NCBI GenBank assembly: GCA_030549775.1
Contig: CM060175.1
Coordinates: 33,583,262-33,647,261, forward strand
DNA length: 64,000 bases
Source: Tamarix chinensis
Lineage: Eukaryota > Streptophyta > Magnoliopsida > Caryophyllales > Tamaricaceae
Reading direction: 5' to 3'
Below are positions 1 to 10,302 of this stretch, in pieces. Every line of letters starts with the position of its first letter. The stretch's first letter is position 1. A program made the translations under genes and the position numbers. Under the pieces are notes generated by a model. That model was not told the origin of the DNA, ran no database searches, and saw only the letters and a list, made by a program, of their open reading frames with translations.

Positions 1-39
1 ATGACATATTTCCAAAATAATTTATTCTGGGATATTTCA
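1..39 (-). mobile_element. start of E1 3' LTR (partial)
   Basis: On the minus strand, bases 39 to 1 begin TGAAATATCCCAGAAT and match the outer end of the 5' LTR at 13489-13527 almost base for base. The rest lies left of the window. Confidence 0.9.
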
Positions 40-52
40 TCACTACCCCCTT
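40..52 (-). other. polypurine tract of E1
   Basis: The minus strand reads AAGGGGGTAGTGA and directly abuts the 3' LTR. This is the expected site and composition of the plus-strand primer. Bases 53-193 between it and the end of pol hold no coding signal. Confidence 0.85.
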
Positions 53-193
53 AAAAACAGACTTCACTCCTGAAGTCTCGTGCAGCTCTCTAGGGTTAGG
101 GTTAGGGTATTCTAAACTCCTATAATAATGCAGCATTAGCTATACTTAAATTAACTATCCCCTTAGGGACAAACTAGATAAAAAAAAAAGAAT

Positions 194-1180
194 CTAACCT
201 GTGATGAAAAGCTCAGGGTATGTCTCTCGCATATCCTTCTCGGTCTCCTAGGTTGCTTCCTCGGTTCCATGTCGACTCCATAAGATATTAACCAGGGGCA
301 CCAAACTCGTACGAGTCTTCCTTAGTTTGGTGTCGAGAATCCGCACTGGTTGCTCTTCATAGCTCAATGAGTCGTCCAATTCTACCTCATCTGGGTGGAT
401 CACATGGGAGGGGTCAGCAATGTACTTCCATAGCTATGAGACATGGAACACATTATGAACCCATGCCAACTCTGGAGGGAGAGCTACTCGATAGGCAACC
501 TCTCCTACCCGCTCCAAGATCTCAAAGGGGCCAATGTACCTCAGGCTCAACTTCCCTTTCCTACCAAATCTCTAAATACCCTTCGTGGGGGAGACCCTCA
601 ACAATACTCTTTCCCTAGGTTCAAAGTCACCCTCTCGGCGTTTCCGATCTCCATAACTCTTCTGTCTACTATGTGTTGTCCTCATCCAATCCTGAATCTG
701 CCAAACCTGCTTAGTCATCTCATCGATCAGCTCACGTCCCAACACTACTGTCTCACTGATGTCACTCCAACACAAAGGGGTCCGGCACTTCTGCCCGTAC
801 AAAGCTTCAAAGGGGGCCATCCTAATACTGGCGTGGTAGCTGTTGTTATACGAGAACTCTATTAGGTGCAGGCGTTCCTCCCAAATACCCTGAAAATCCA
901 GCACACATGCCCTTAGCATATACTCTAGGGTCTGTATGGTCCGCTCCGTCTGCCCATCAGTGGCAGGATGGAAAGTTGTGCTCATCTTCAACCTTGTCCC
1001 CAGGACCTCCTGTAGCTTTCTCCTGAAATGGGAGACAAACCTCGAATCCCTATCCGATACAATATCTGTCGGGACCCTATGACGGATGACCACAAACTTC
1101 ATGTAGGCCCTCGCTAGCTGATCCATACTCCAGGTGGATTTCATCGGAATGAACACAGTCGACTTAGTTAATATGTCCAC
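194..1180 (-). pseudogene. E1 integrase core and C-terminal domain
   Basis: Retroviral-type integrase inserts element cDNA into the host genome. The open part (1180-572) keeps the second catalytic Asp in SDRDSRF and the catalytic Glu in DGQTERTIQTLE, then NNSYHASIRMAPFEALYG, which is highly typical of plant Ty3/gypsy integrases. After a TAG at 572-574 the same frame continues with RFGRKGKLSLRYIGPFEIL, the C-terminal fold. Further in-frame stops replace a Gln (before LWKYIADPSHV) and a Trp (near EEA). The last stop is at 194-196. A TAG at 1187-1189 separates it from the zinc domain in the same frame. No chromodomain is obvious. Family and orientation are certain; it is not functional. Confidence 0.93.
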
Positions 1181-1186
1181 GACTAC

Positions 1187-1969
1187 CTAGATAGTGTCAC
1201 AACCGTTCTTAGTCCTCGACAAACCACTGCCAAAATCCATAGAGATGGAGTCCCACTTCCATCTTGGTACCTCTAAGGGCTGAAGTAGTCCCATCGGCCT
1301 CCGGTGTTCAATCTTAACCTTTTGGCACACCAGACATCGGGACACAAACTCTGCAACTTCCCGCTTCATGCGGGGCCACAAGTAGATCTTCTTCATATCC
1401 TTGTACAATTTATCTCCACCAGGATGGACTGAATAAGGGGTCTGATGCCCTTCCTCCATGATGCGATGTTTCAAATCTGAACATTTCTGCGGTACACACC
1501 ATTGACCCTTGAACTGAAGGCTGCCATCCTCATGAATGTTGAACCCTTCTGCACGGCCTTCCTGCATCTTTCGTCGGATCCTATCAAGCTTACCATCTCC
1601 TCTTTGACTAGTCCGGATCTCTTTAAAAATGGTAGGCGTGAGTGTCAAAGCACTCATGTGGGCCTCTAGGTCTCCTTGTTGAATCAACTCAACCTCCAAT
1701 CCCGACAACTCACCCATGACCCTATCCGCAACCACACAACATAATGTAGAGTGAGAGGTCTTCCTACTCAGAGCGTCCGCCACCACATTGGCCTTACCCT
1801 CGTGGTAGGTCAACTCAATGTCATAGTCCTTGACGAGCTCCAGCCACCTCCTATGTCTCATGTTAAACTCTTTCTGGGTGAAGATGTACTTGAGACTCTT
1901 ATGATATGTGAAGAATCTGCACTTCGCCCTGTACAAGTAGTGCCTCCAAATCTTCATGGCAAAAACCAT
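1187..1969 (-). pseudogene. E1 RNase H C-terminus and integrase N-terminal zinc domain
   Basis: It opens with the end of RNase H and its connector ([20 protein letters not shown], then [13 protein letters not shown]), hallmarks of plant Ty3 pol. It then carries the integrase HHCC zinc site, with the His pair in [12 protein letters not shown] and the Cys pair in CLVCQKVK. It ends at MDFGSGL, which holds the first catalytic Asp. The frame is the same as the neighbours on both sides; only single stop codons (TGA near 1982, TAG at 1187) interrupt it. The Met at 1969 is internal, not a true start. Confidence 0.93.
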
Positions 1970-1975
1970 CGCAGC

Positions 1976-2692
1976 TCACTCTAGGTCATGGGTAGGGTAG
2001 TTCTGCTCATGCTGCTTCAGCTGACGAGAAGCATACGGGACCACCGTACCCTTATGCATTAACACACACCCAAGCCCATGCTTAGAGGCATCACTGAATA
2101 CCTCGAACTCTTCAGATCCCTCCAATAGGGTCAACGCCGGTGCAGTGGTCAATCTCCTCTTTAACTCCTGAAAGGCTCCCTCACATGTCTCATCCCACCG
2201 GAATTTGGTAGTCTTCTTCAATAGGTTGGTCAACGATCGAGCAATCTGCGAGAAATTCTGTACAAACCTCCTGTAATATCCAGCCAAACCTAGAAAACTT
2301 TGAACCTCAGATATGTTCGTAGGGGGCTTCCATTCTGTGATGGCCACAACCTTCGCAGGGTCCACTGCCACTCCCCTTGCTGATACTATATACCCCAAGA
2401 AAGCCACCTCCTTGAGCCAAAATCTACACTTGGCATACATGCGGTGCTCTCTCAGAAGACCCAAAATAGTGTGGAGATGCTGCTCGTGTTCTTCTTTCCC
2501 TCGAGAGTACACCAAGATGTCATCGATAAACACCACAAAAAATTGGTCGAGGAATGGCCTGAATATCCTCGTCATTAGGTCCATGAAAACAGCAGGCACA
2601 TTCGTGAGCCCAAATGGCATCACTCTAAACTTGTAGTGCCCATACCGAGTCTGGAAGGCTGTCTTCATAATATCAACATCAGCGATCCTCAA
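1976..2692 (-). pseudogene. E1 reverse transcriptase palm/thumb and RNase H N-terminus
   Basis: RT copies element RNA into DNA. This open stretch has the palm motif [16 protein letters not shown] (about residues 25-40) and the catalytic FIDDILVYS (55-63), followed by [15 protein letters not shown] and [15 protein letters not shown]. RNase H begins with [13 protein letters not shown], which carries an active-site Asp. The true frame enters from the upstream RT fragment. A one-base loss in the SGYHHLRI motif near 2703 shifts the frame, so the Met at 2692 is an artefact. The stretch ends at a stop where a Leu is expected. Confidence 0.94.
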
Positions 2693-2745
2693 ATGGTGGT
2701 ATCTGACCTCAGATCGATCTTAGAGAATACTGTTGCACCCTTCAA

Positions 2746-3627
2746 CTAGTTAAAGAGATCATCAATCCTTGGGAGCGGATATCGCTTCTTCACCGTCAAT
2801 TGGTTCAAACCTCGGTAGGCAATGCAAAGGCGGAGACTACCGTCCTTCTTCTTCACGAATAAGAATGGTGCTCCCCAAGGTGATACGCTCGGCCGGATGT
2901 ACCCATGTTCAAGCAACTCCTCTAGTTGAGCCTTTAGTTCCTTCACCTCCACCGGCGCCATCCGGTAGGGTGCTCTCGTGATAGGCTCAGCTCCTGGTAC
3001 TAGTTCGATCTTAAGGTCGATCTCTCGGATTGGGGGCATGCCTGGTATCTCCTCCGGAAACACATCTAAAAACTCCTTGGCTATCAGAATACTGTCCAGG
3101 GCAGCCAATTCCTTATTTAGCTCTTGAACCCTGCACAAGTATAGGGAATACCCCCTTTGGACCAAGGAGTACAGAGTCACTACCAACACTACCTTAGCGG
3201 TGGGCTTAGGCCGAGTCCTTCTGTATGAAACCCTAGTCCCCTTCGGGCCTCGCAAGATCACACGCTCTTGGGCACAATCAATGACGGTCTTGTATCTCCC
3301 CAACATGTCCATCCCCAGAATCACGTCAAAATCCTTTAAGTCTATCCTAATTAGGTCCACTAGAAAGTCTACCCCGCCTATGACTAAGGCCACATCAGAG
3401 AACATGCAAGTACATTCCACTCTATCCCCGGAGGGCAACATAACAAACATGTCGACTCTAGAATCAGGCAACAGTCCAGCCTTAGCGGCAAAAGCAGACC
3501 AAATAAATGACATGGTGGCACCCGAATCAAATAATACATGTACCGATAATGAGCAAGCGGTGAACGTACCTGTGATGACATCAATCTGGCGATCAGCCTC
3601 TGCCTGGCTAATCACATTCAGGTGTCC
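2746..3627 (-). pseudogene. E1 aspartic protease and N-terminal reverse transcriptase
   Basis: The protease shows [11 protein letters not shown], with the catalytic Asp near base 3527, in the context found in retropepsins of plant gypsy elements. It is followed by [15 protein letters not shown], then the RT fingers [15 protein letters not shown] and [15 protein letters not shown] at 2746-2748 replaces the Gln normally found in this motif. Upstream coding sequence is cut by the solo LTR at 3633. Across the insertion, the frame would have continued into the gag tail at 8264. Confidence 0.93.
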
Positions 3628-3632
3628 GCCTG
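3628..3632. repeat. target-site duplication GCCTG, left copy
   Basis: GCCTG directly precedes TGTAACACCCC and is repeated at 8259-8263 right after GGGCATTTCA. This proves a single insertion event between them. Confidence 0.95.
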
Positions 3633-3728
3633 TGTAACACCCCAAAATTCACTAATTTGTTTTTCTAAAACAGAAGCAATTAAGATAGAAACACTTAAAA
3701 CCTGTGAATTCTGGGAATGTTACCGCCA

Positions 3729-3774
3729 CACTTAGTACCAGACCGGTTCTCTCCAACCGTTCCAGTACCAAGTG
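3729..3774 (-). other. F1 terminal stem-loop (solo LTR at 3633)
   Basis: CACTTAGTACCAGACCGGT (3729-3747) faces ACCGTTCCAGTACCAAGTG (3756-3774) across an 8-base loop. On the minus-strand RNA this gives 15 Watson-Crick pairs, three G-U pairs and one mismatch. Confidence 0.75.
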
Positions 3775-4314
3775 CTAAGGCTAAAGAAAATATTTACGTT
3801 AAATTCAAATTAACAATTCATAAGAGGATTCGAAAGATCATACAACAAAATCAGAGTACGAGAAATTAAGAGTTAATTACAATACCCTTAAAGTTTCAAA
3901 TAACAATTGTAACTTCTAAATAGAAATAAATTTAAACAAGATAAAACCCGATGGGTCAAATTCCGGATTGCCTACTCACTCAAGTCAGGCCTGCCACCCC
4001 AAAATAGTCTCTGATCTTAAACCTGCAAAAGAGGTCTGCTCCCCACCATCAGTGGATCATCACAGGACCCATCAACCAAGGTAGTATCAGTACGGGTCCA
4101 GTACTGAGTAAGGTGACTTGATCACTAAGGCCAACACACAAACACATAAATCATGCAGAACATAGAAGGGCATAATTACCAACACAATGACATAAGGTGC
4201 TTGCGACCATCCAAGTAAGAGTACAAGGCCCGATTGTAGACTGGACTAATTTTTAAATTAATCTCTGATCAGAATTCATTTCACACCATACTTTTTATCA
4301 AGTCCATACGAGTA

Positions 4315-4660
4315 CGGGAACCCCACTATTTTGTCGGTGGATCGGTCTCTAGGGCACTCTGGCTCCTGGCCACTATTATAGCTGGTGGATCGCTCACTTA
4401 GGGTACATGCCCTACCACTATTATATGCCGGTGGATCGGTCTGGCCCCTTCTCGCACGGTGTTCCACTGTAAGTAGATAATGTCTTCCCACTTATTATAA
4501 ACATGTATAGTTTGGTTCGTTGAGCTCGGGATCCCCCACTATTTTAGCCGGTGGATCGGTCACTAGGGTAACATACCCTACCACTATTAAGTCGGCGGAT
4601 CGATCTCCAGGTTACCACAGTACCTGGCCACTATTATGCCGGTGGATCGGTCTGGGCCCG
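4315..4660 (-). repeat. F1 six-unit cassette (CCACTATT...GGTGGATCGGTC)
   Basis: Six copies of a unit of about 25 bp, built as CCACTATTAT plus a short spacer plus GGTGGATCGGTC, lie about 50 bp apart. They form two blocks of three, split by a GAGCTCGGGATCCCC linker. Confidence 0.85.
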
Positions 4661-4979
4661 GCTCAACATCTTTCACTTTACGTGATTAATATCTTAAGTA
4701 TCTTATTCAAAGGCTTTTACCCTAGACATGCATAAATCTTCACACATCATAATTACACTTTAATCACCATATACACATGATAACACCAAAAACCCTAATC
4801 AGCCACCATATACCTCAATTAACCACAACAAACCATAATTCAGTCTCCTCCATACCCTTAATTTGCCCCACATGCTATTTTTCATCCCAAGTGCTCAAAC
4901 ACCCAAACAATACTTACATTACATTCCTTACATCCCAAATTAACTTTCCATACGTAAATTTAATACCCATGCAGACATT

Positions 4980-5235
4980 AATCTCCCCATGCAAACCTTC
5001 GAACCTTTTTTTCATGCAAACCCTAAAATTCCACGTGAAACCCTAAATTCAATCATGCAAACCCTAATACCACCATACAAGCATCAATGTCACCATATAA
5101 ATCCTAATACCACAATACAACTATAATTACCACCATACAAACCTTAATATCATCATACAAACTCTAATACTAACATACATCCATTAATACCACCACGCAA
5201 ACCCTAGATTCCGTCATACAAAACCCTAAATTCAA
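4980..5235. repeat. telobox-rich repeats (AAACCCTAA)
   Basis: Repeated short phrases of the form ACCACCATACAAACCCTAAT carry AAACCCTAA, which is the plant telobox and one plant telomere unit. They sit in the transcribed part of the LTR. Confidence 0.7.
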
Positions 5236-5289
5236 ACCATATAAGACCCAAAGATTCAAATCATATAAAACCCAAAGATTTTTCCTCAT

Positions 5290-5625
5290 AATACAATTGA
5301 TTAGAATCTCCCCTTCCATAACCACAAATTAGATTCTCCCATACAAGACCATAAGTTAGATTCTTCCACATAAAATCATAAATTAGAATCTCCCAAGCAA
5401 AACCATAAATTGGATTCCCCTAAACAAATCATAAAATTAGATTCTCCCAATCAAATTATAAATTAAATTCTCCCAAACAAACCATAAATTCGATTCTCCC
5501 ATATAACATCATAAATTAGATTCTCCCAATTAACATCATAAATTAGATTCTCCCAAACACACCATAAATTCGATTCTTCCACATAAAACCATACATTAGA
5601 TTATTCCTTATAAAACCATAAAATT
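5290..5625. repeat. tandem repeat, period about 24-27 bp
   Basis: There are about twelve degenerate copies of CATAAATTAGATTCTCCCA with variable joiners. The matching block in the sister LTR is 33715-34110, and the reverse copy is near 44880-45100. Confidence 0.8.
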
Positions 5626-6212
5626 AGGTGAACTCGCTTCCCTTAGTCAACTTCTTTTCCCATCCTCCTTTTTCATCCTTTCTTCCACACAAACCACATT
5701 CACATCCTATCATGCATGTCTTATAGGGACACAACACATATCGTCACATACATATAGTACACATACCATACAAAAACATACTTCAACTCCATGTCATACC
5801 ACATATAAAATAATTAATAATGACAAACATAGAATACATAGCATACAAAGCACATAATGCATATAAGCACACAAAAGGCCTTAGCACCCCTTACCTAAAA
5901 CGACACCGGTCTTGGAGCACACTCCTACGCCTCCTTAGGGTTTTGACTGGTTTTACCTATTATGAGATAAAAGCTAAAATTAACCTCTCTCCTATCAAAA
6001 TAATATTAAAGACTAATTAAATATAAGACTAGTTTTTTGATAAAATAATAATAACAAAAATACCAAAATAATATCAATATTAATATTAATAAGAATAATA
6101 AAAATAGTAGAAATAATAATAATAAGGCATTAATCAAAAATAAAGTGAAATAAGGGCTTCAGACCCTTTACCAACTAAAAACATTATTTGTAAATTACAA
6201 AACCAAATTCAG

Positions 6213-6258
6213 AAATAATAATAGTAATAATAATAATAATAATGATAATAATAATAGT
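6213..6258. repeat. AAT microsatellite
   Basis: Imperfect (AAT)n run. Longer runs occupy the same LTR position at 34702-34774 and 43577-43660. Confidence 0.85.
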
Positions 6259-7228
6259 AAAATTAATAGCAACACTAATGTTAAAATATTTGTATTAATA
6301 ATGATGGAATAAGAATAAGGGAAATTCGAAATAGAAAATAATAATTATTATTATGCTTATAACATTTTAATATTAATAATAGTAAATATTGAATTAATAA
6401 GAAGAATAATAATAAAATCAAATTAAAATATATTAGGCTTCATCCCTCTACATAAACAATAATAAAAATATTAATACTAATAATAATAATAATAATGCAT
6501 ATTAAAATATAAATATTAAGAATAATAATCATAGTATTTATATGTAAATAATTGAAATAAAATAATTTAAGGGTTATAAAAATAGGAAAAATAGCTGAGA
6601 GGGTCTAGGGTTCAACCAAATGTTGGTGGGGATAGGCGGCACCGGCGGTGGCGCACTGCGGCGGCGGCGGTTGCCGGAAAAAGAGAAGAAAGAGGGAAAA
6701 GTTGCATGCTGGGAATAAAATAGAGAGAGTGGTGGTGGAAGTTGGGCTGTTTTGCATTGCCCATAAGGAGAGAAATGGAATAAAGGTGGCGGCACAGCCA
6801 AAGGTGGCGGCGCACGACGGCGGTGGTGGTGGCCGAATGGAGGAGATGAAGAAAGAGAGGGGAGGAGAACGAGAAAAAGGAAACTAAAGGTATGAGAAGG
6901 TAGGGCAGGGTCTACAGCACAGTTTGGGAGGTGAAAGAAGCGGCCTTAAGGGCGGAGGAGGTGGCTAAGGGCGGCGCGAAAGGTGACGATGCAGAAAACA
7001 GGGTTGATCGGGAAGGGAACTTCGCACAGCTGGGGCAGCTTGTGCAGGAAGAATCGAAGGGTGAGGTAGATTTGGTTAGCTATAGGGCGGTGTAAGGATG
7101 ACACTGTGGCCAGAACGGGCGGCGAAGTTGGCAGTAGGCGGAGGACGAGGCGTCTAAAGGAGTGGCGGTGACAAGGAAGGATTTCTGGGTTAGGAAATCC
7201 AAACTCGAACCAGGGTATATTGTGAGGG

Positions 7229-7237
7229 TATTTATAG
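7229..7237 (-). promoter_or_regulatory. LTR TATA box (CTATAAATA)
   Basis: The minus strand reads CTATAAATA about 1.0 kb inside the LTR start. The identical motif occupies the same place in other F1 copies (12546, 35750, 37893, 63951). Confidence 0.65.
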
Positions 7238-7744
7238 AGTTAGAGGAGAGGTTAGGGTTATTTAGGTCGGTGAGGGGATAAGGAAGTAGGGTTCGGGCTT
7301 ATCGGAGGCGAGGGTTGGCCGGCGGCAGCAAAACGGGCATGGGTGTGCGCAGGAGAGAGAGAGAGAGGATGGCACAAGAAGAGGGAGATTTGGTTGGGTC
7401 AAGAGGTTCGATGATTCAGGGGGAAGAGATAGGAATAAAAATCGCTGGTCAAAACGACCATAACTGGCGGCGAAAAACCAGGGGGTGAGCGACGCTACAG
7501 GTGCTGATCGACGGGCTGGCAGGCACGAAGGAGGAAGAAGAAGAAAGGGTCAGACCGGGTGGTTCGCAGAGGAAAGAAGAGAAAAGAAAAGAGGGAAGAC
7601 CGGGCCGGTATGGGCGCGACGGAGGAGGAGGTTTAATGAAACGACGGGTTTCAATGTTAAAAGAGTCAAAACGCGACGTAGAGGGGGATGCCAGAAGAAA
7701 GGTGCGCGGTGCGGGCTGGGCCGAAGGAAAGAAGAAGGGAAATG

Positions 7745-7845
7745 GGCCGCGACTGGCCCAGTTCAGGAGAAGAAGAAAAAGAAAAAGAAAAGAGGAAGAA
7801 GAAGAAAAAGAAAAGGAAAAAGGAAAAAGGGAAAAAATAAAAATA
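7745..7845. repeat. long purine tract in U3
   Basis: About 100 nearly pure A/G bases (AGAAGAAGAAAAAG type) on the + strand. An equivalent tract is present in every well-preserved F1 LTR. Confidence 0.8.
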
Positions 7846-8258
7846 GTGGGTTGGCTTAATTAAATTAATTAGAATATTTGGGATATTTAAAAATGATAAT
7901 ATTTAAATAAAATAATATTTAAATCCTTTTTTAGGCTAAATTAGGATTTTTAAAAGATTTTCCATAAATTCCTTTTTAATTAGCAAAACATCCTAATTTT
8001 CTCTAATTAAATTATTTATAAAATTAATATTAATTTAAAACTATTTTCTCCTTATTTTAAATAATTCATTTAATTTAGTTTCAAAATAAAATGCTTAATT
8101 AGCTAAAATACCCAAATTCTTTTCTAATAAAAATACTTATAAATTTCTTCTTGATTTGCCCTAATTAATTCAATTTAAAAATAATTTATTTAAATAATTC
8201 TTATAATAAATATCCTTTAAATGTAGTTTATACAATTAGAAATTTTTTGGGCATTTCA

Positions 8259-8263
8259 GCCTG
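8259..8263. repeat. target-site duplication GCCTG, right copy
   Basis: Pairs with 3628-3632. Confidence 0.95.
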
Positions 8264-8701
8264 ACTGGCCTCCCTGCTGAGGAAAGGTCCTGGGTCCCTG
8301 AGGCCTTCGCCTAGCCTCTCTGGCTGCGGCACTGACTAGGGCAGGTGCCCGTTGGTAATGTTGTGGCCCTATGGTCTAGAGGTGCTGCTGATATGTCTAT
8401 TGCTGGGATGCTAGGGCTCCTCCCTGTGGTGCCTGATGGGGCTGATACTGCTGGGAACAAGGTGGTCTCCAGCACTTGATCACTCGGTGGCCCAATTTTC
8501 CACAATTCAGGCAGGTCACCAACCTGCCTCTATAGTCTCTTCCCTGATGGTTTCGTACACACTGCCTACACGAACCTCCCCTTAGTGGTCCCTGACCTCT
8601 GTTGTGATCTCATGGTGGGGGTCTCTTAGCCCTTCTGTTTGTGGATGGGTTCTGCTCCCTGAACTATGTCCTTCGCGTTTCCTCTTCCTGAGGATAGTTG
8701 T
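8264..8701 (-). pseudogene. E1 gag C-terminus with zinc knuckle
   Basis: Gag packages element RNA. The zinc knuckle CLNCGKLGHRVIKC (8513-8472) has the CX2CX4HX4C spacing of retroviral nucleocapsids and is followed by a Gln/Pro-rich tail. It is in a different frame from the N-terminal part, so at least one frameshift lies between 8515 and 8700. There are also stops, including one right after LVQE at 8702. The tail runs into the solo LTR; its continuation is the protease at 3627. Confidence 0.85.
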
Positions 8702-9313
8702 CTACTCCTGAACCAGGGTGGCGGCGAGGCAAGCTCGCTCGTAAAGTGTCGCCAGATCAGTGAACGGTACCGCGCCCATCATTCTACAGATACCAAAGTT
8801 CAGCCCCTGCTCAAATTGGAACACCACCGTGGACTCATTGGCGGTGACCCTAGGGGCGAAGCGTAATAGCTCGGTGAAGCGAGCGTAGTACTGGTGCACA
8901 GTCATGGATCCTTGAGAGAGCTGCATAAATTCCCAATGTTTGTCCCTCTTTAGGCTCTCTAGGTAGAATCTGGTATGAAGCACATCCTTGAATGCCTCCT
9001 AGTCTGCCGGGGTACCAACCCGGGCTTGGTGCTCTACCCACCAGGCATCTGCTACGCCTCTCAAGAAGAAGGCAGCTATGTTGGGCTGCCTAGCTGCAGG
9101 GCAATCCACCGCCTCAAAAGTGGGGTTTAGGTCTCTAATCCACCCTTCAAGGACCACGGGGTCCTCCTCACCGGAGTACGTGGGTGGGTGGTGTCCGGTA
9201 ACCCTTCGGGGCCAATCTTCACCGGCGCACTCTGGATGGTGGGTGCGCTGGATAAAATCCATAAAGGCCTCGAGGGCATACTCCAAATGTGCTGCTCGGC
9301 CGTTTCCCATCAT
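8702..9313 (-). pseudogene. E1 gag N-terminal and capsid region
   Basis: The start is taken as the Met at 9313 (MMGNGRAAHLEYALEAFMDF), the first Met of the frame downstream of the PBS. It continues with YSGEEDPVVLEGWIRDL and FFLRGVADAWWVEHQ, then, after a TAG at 8999-9001, FYLESLKRDKHWEFMQLSQG and YYARFTELLRFAPRV. This is the retrotransposon gag capsid fold of plant Ty3 elements. The TAG is in frame and lies where Trp is normal. The untranslated leader is 9314-9560. Confidence 0.9.
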
Positions 9314-9560
9314 TGGAAGCTACAAAAGAAAGAGGGAAGGTTAGACGCGTACCCACCAGTCTCGCAATAACAATGGCACACTACTTTCCTCCCTTCTCGG
9401 GAAAACCCCTAATCTACCCTTACGTTCCTCACTACGTCCCGGACTCAAAATCATTAAGATAGGAATGTTTCGCTAAGGTATGAAAACACTTCAAATTAGG
9501 GAAAACTTGTAAAATAAATTCCGTTTTGAAAAAAGACAAGCGTGGTTTTTGAGGACCAAA

Positions 9561-9572
9561 GCTCTGATACCA
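9561..9572 (-). other. primer binding site, initiator tRNA-Met
   Basis: The minus strand reads TGGTATCAGAGC three bases after the 5' LTR. This is a perfect match to the 3' end of plant initiator tRNA-Met, the usual primer of many plant gypsy and copia elements. Confidence 0.93.
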
Positions 9573-9674
9573 ACTTGTAACACCCCCAAATTTACTACTG
9601 AAAAATTTCGTTTAAATCAAAAAAGTTTAGCGGAAGCAAAAGATAAAACCTTAAACTCGGGGGCGCTACCACCA

Positions 9675-9720
9675 CACTTAGTACTAGACCGGTTCACTCC
9701 TACCGTTCCAGTACTAAGTG
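9675..9720 (-). other. F1 terminal stem-loop (E1 5' LTR)
   Basis: CACTTAGTACTAGACCGGT and ACCGTTCCAGTACTAAGTG close an 8-base loop. The outer 11 base pairs are perfect. It lies about 100 bases before the LTR end and so shortly upstream of the PBS in element RNA. Confidence 0.8.
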
Positions 9721-10302
9721 CTAAGGCTAAGTTCGATCAACATTCAGTGCGAAACATCAAAAACATGGGTCGACATTCAACATGAATCATTGGCGAAAAT
9801 CAGCCAAACAAAAGTTAGAATACGATTTAGGATTACAACTCAAGAGTACGATTTACAAAACATGAAACGTAGCACAAATACAGATAAATATGGAAATATG
9901 AAACCCGATGATAGCAATAGAGTCTGACCAATCACTCTTGACCCCCAAGCCAAGTTTAGGTTTAACTCTCAGCCCCACCCGATGCCTCGTAGGTGTCATA
10001 GGCATCAAAGACGTCGTCCCCTACCTGCACAAACTCAGATGGGTCTTCTGCTCGTGGGAATGAGCAGCAACCATGAAACGGGTGATCAGTACGCTACATA
10101 ATGAGTAAGGTAACAGATGCGCTAAGACCAAACATACAAACATACAAACATACAACATAGCATACATGGCACATTCACATAAGCAGCATGTAGTAATCCA
10201 GAAAATGAAGGTCGACTATGGTCCAATTGGACTTAATTCCTCATGAATCTCTGTTAAATGTAGTCATTTCACACCATAATCTTTGTTAATCCATGCGAGT
10301 AC

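Larger units (their letters stand above)
3633..8258 (-). mobile_element. F1 solo LTR (4626 bp) inserted between gag and protease of E1
   Basis: The block starts TGTAACACCCC and ends GGGCATTTCA (TG...CA), with a perfect 5-bp target duplication and no internal region. It is therefore a solo LTR left by LTR-LTR recombination. It is closely similar along its length to 31847-36783 and, in reverse, to 36867-46948. Going right to left in the sense direction, it has an AT-rich start, a long purine/pyrimidine tract, a TATA box, a GC-rich leader with GGC runs, an AAT block, tandem repeats, teloboxes, the two-block cassette and the terminal stem-loop. Purine-rich open frames inside it (for example 7485-7863) are composition artefacts. 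Confidence 0.95.

Noticed and set aside
91..109. GGGTTAGGGTTAGGGT, telomere-like
   Set aside because: Only two and a half units, of the TTAGGG rather than the usual plant TTTAGGG type, in the 3' untranslated part of E1. Chance is enough.
7485..7863. Open frames of 120-124 residues rich in Arg/Lys/Gly/Glu
   Set aside because: They lie in the purine tract of an LTR, in two overlapping frames, and carry no domain. This is composition-driven.
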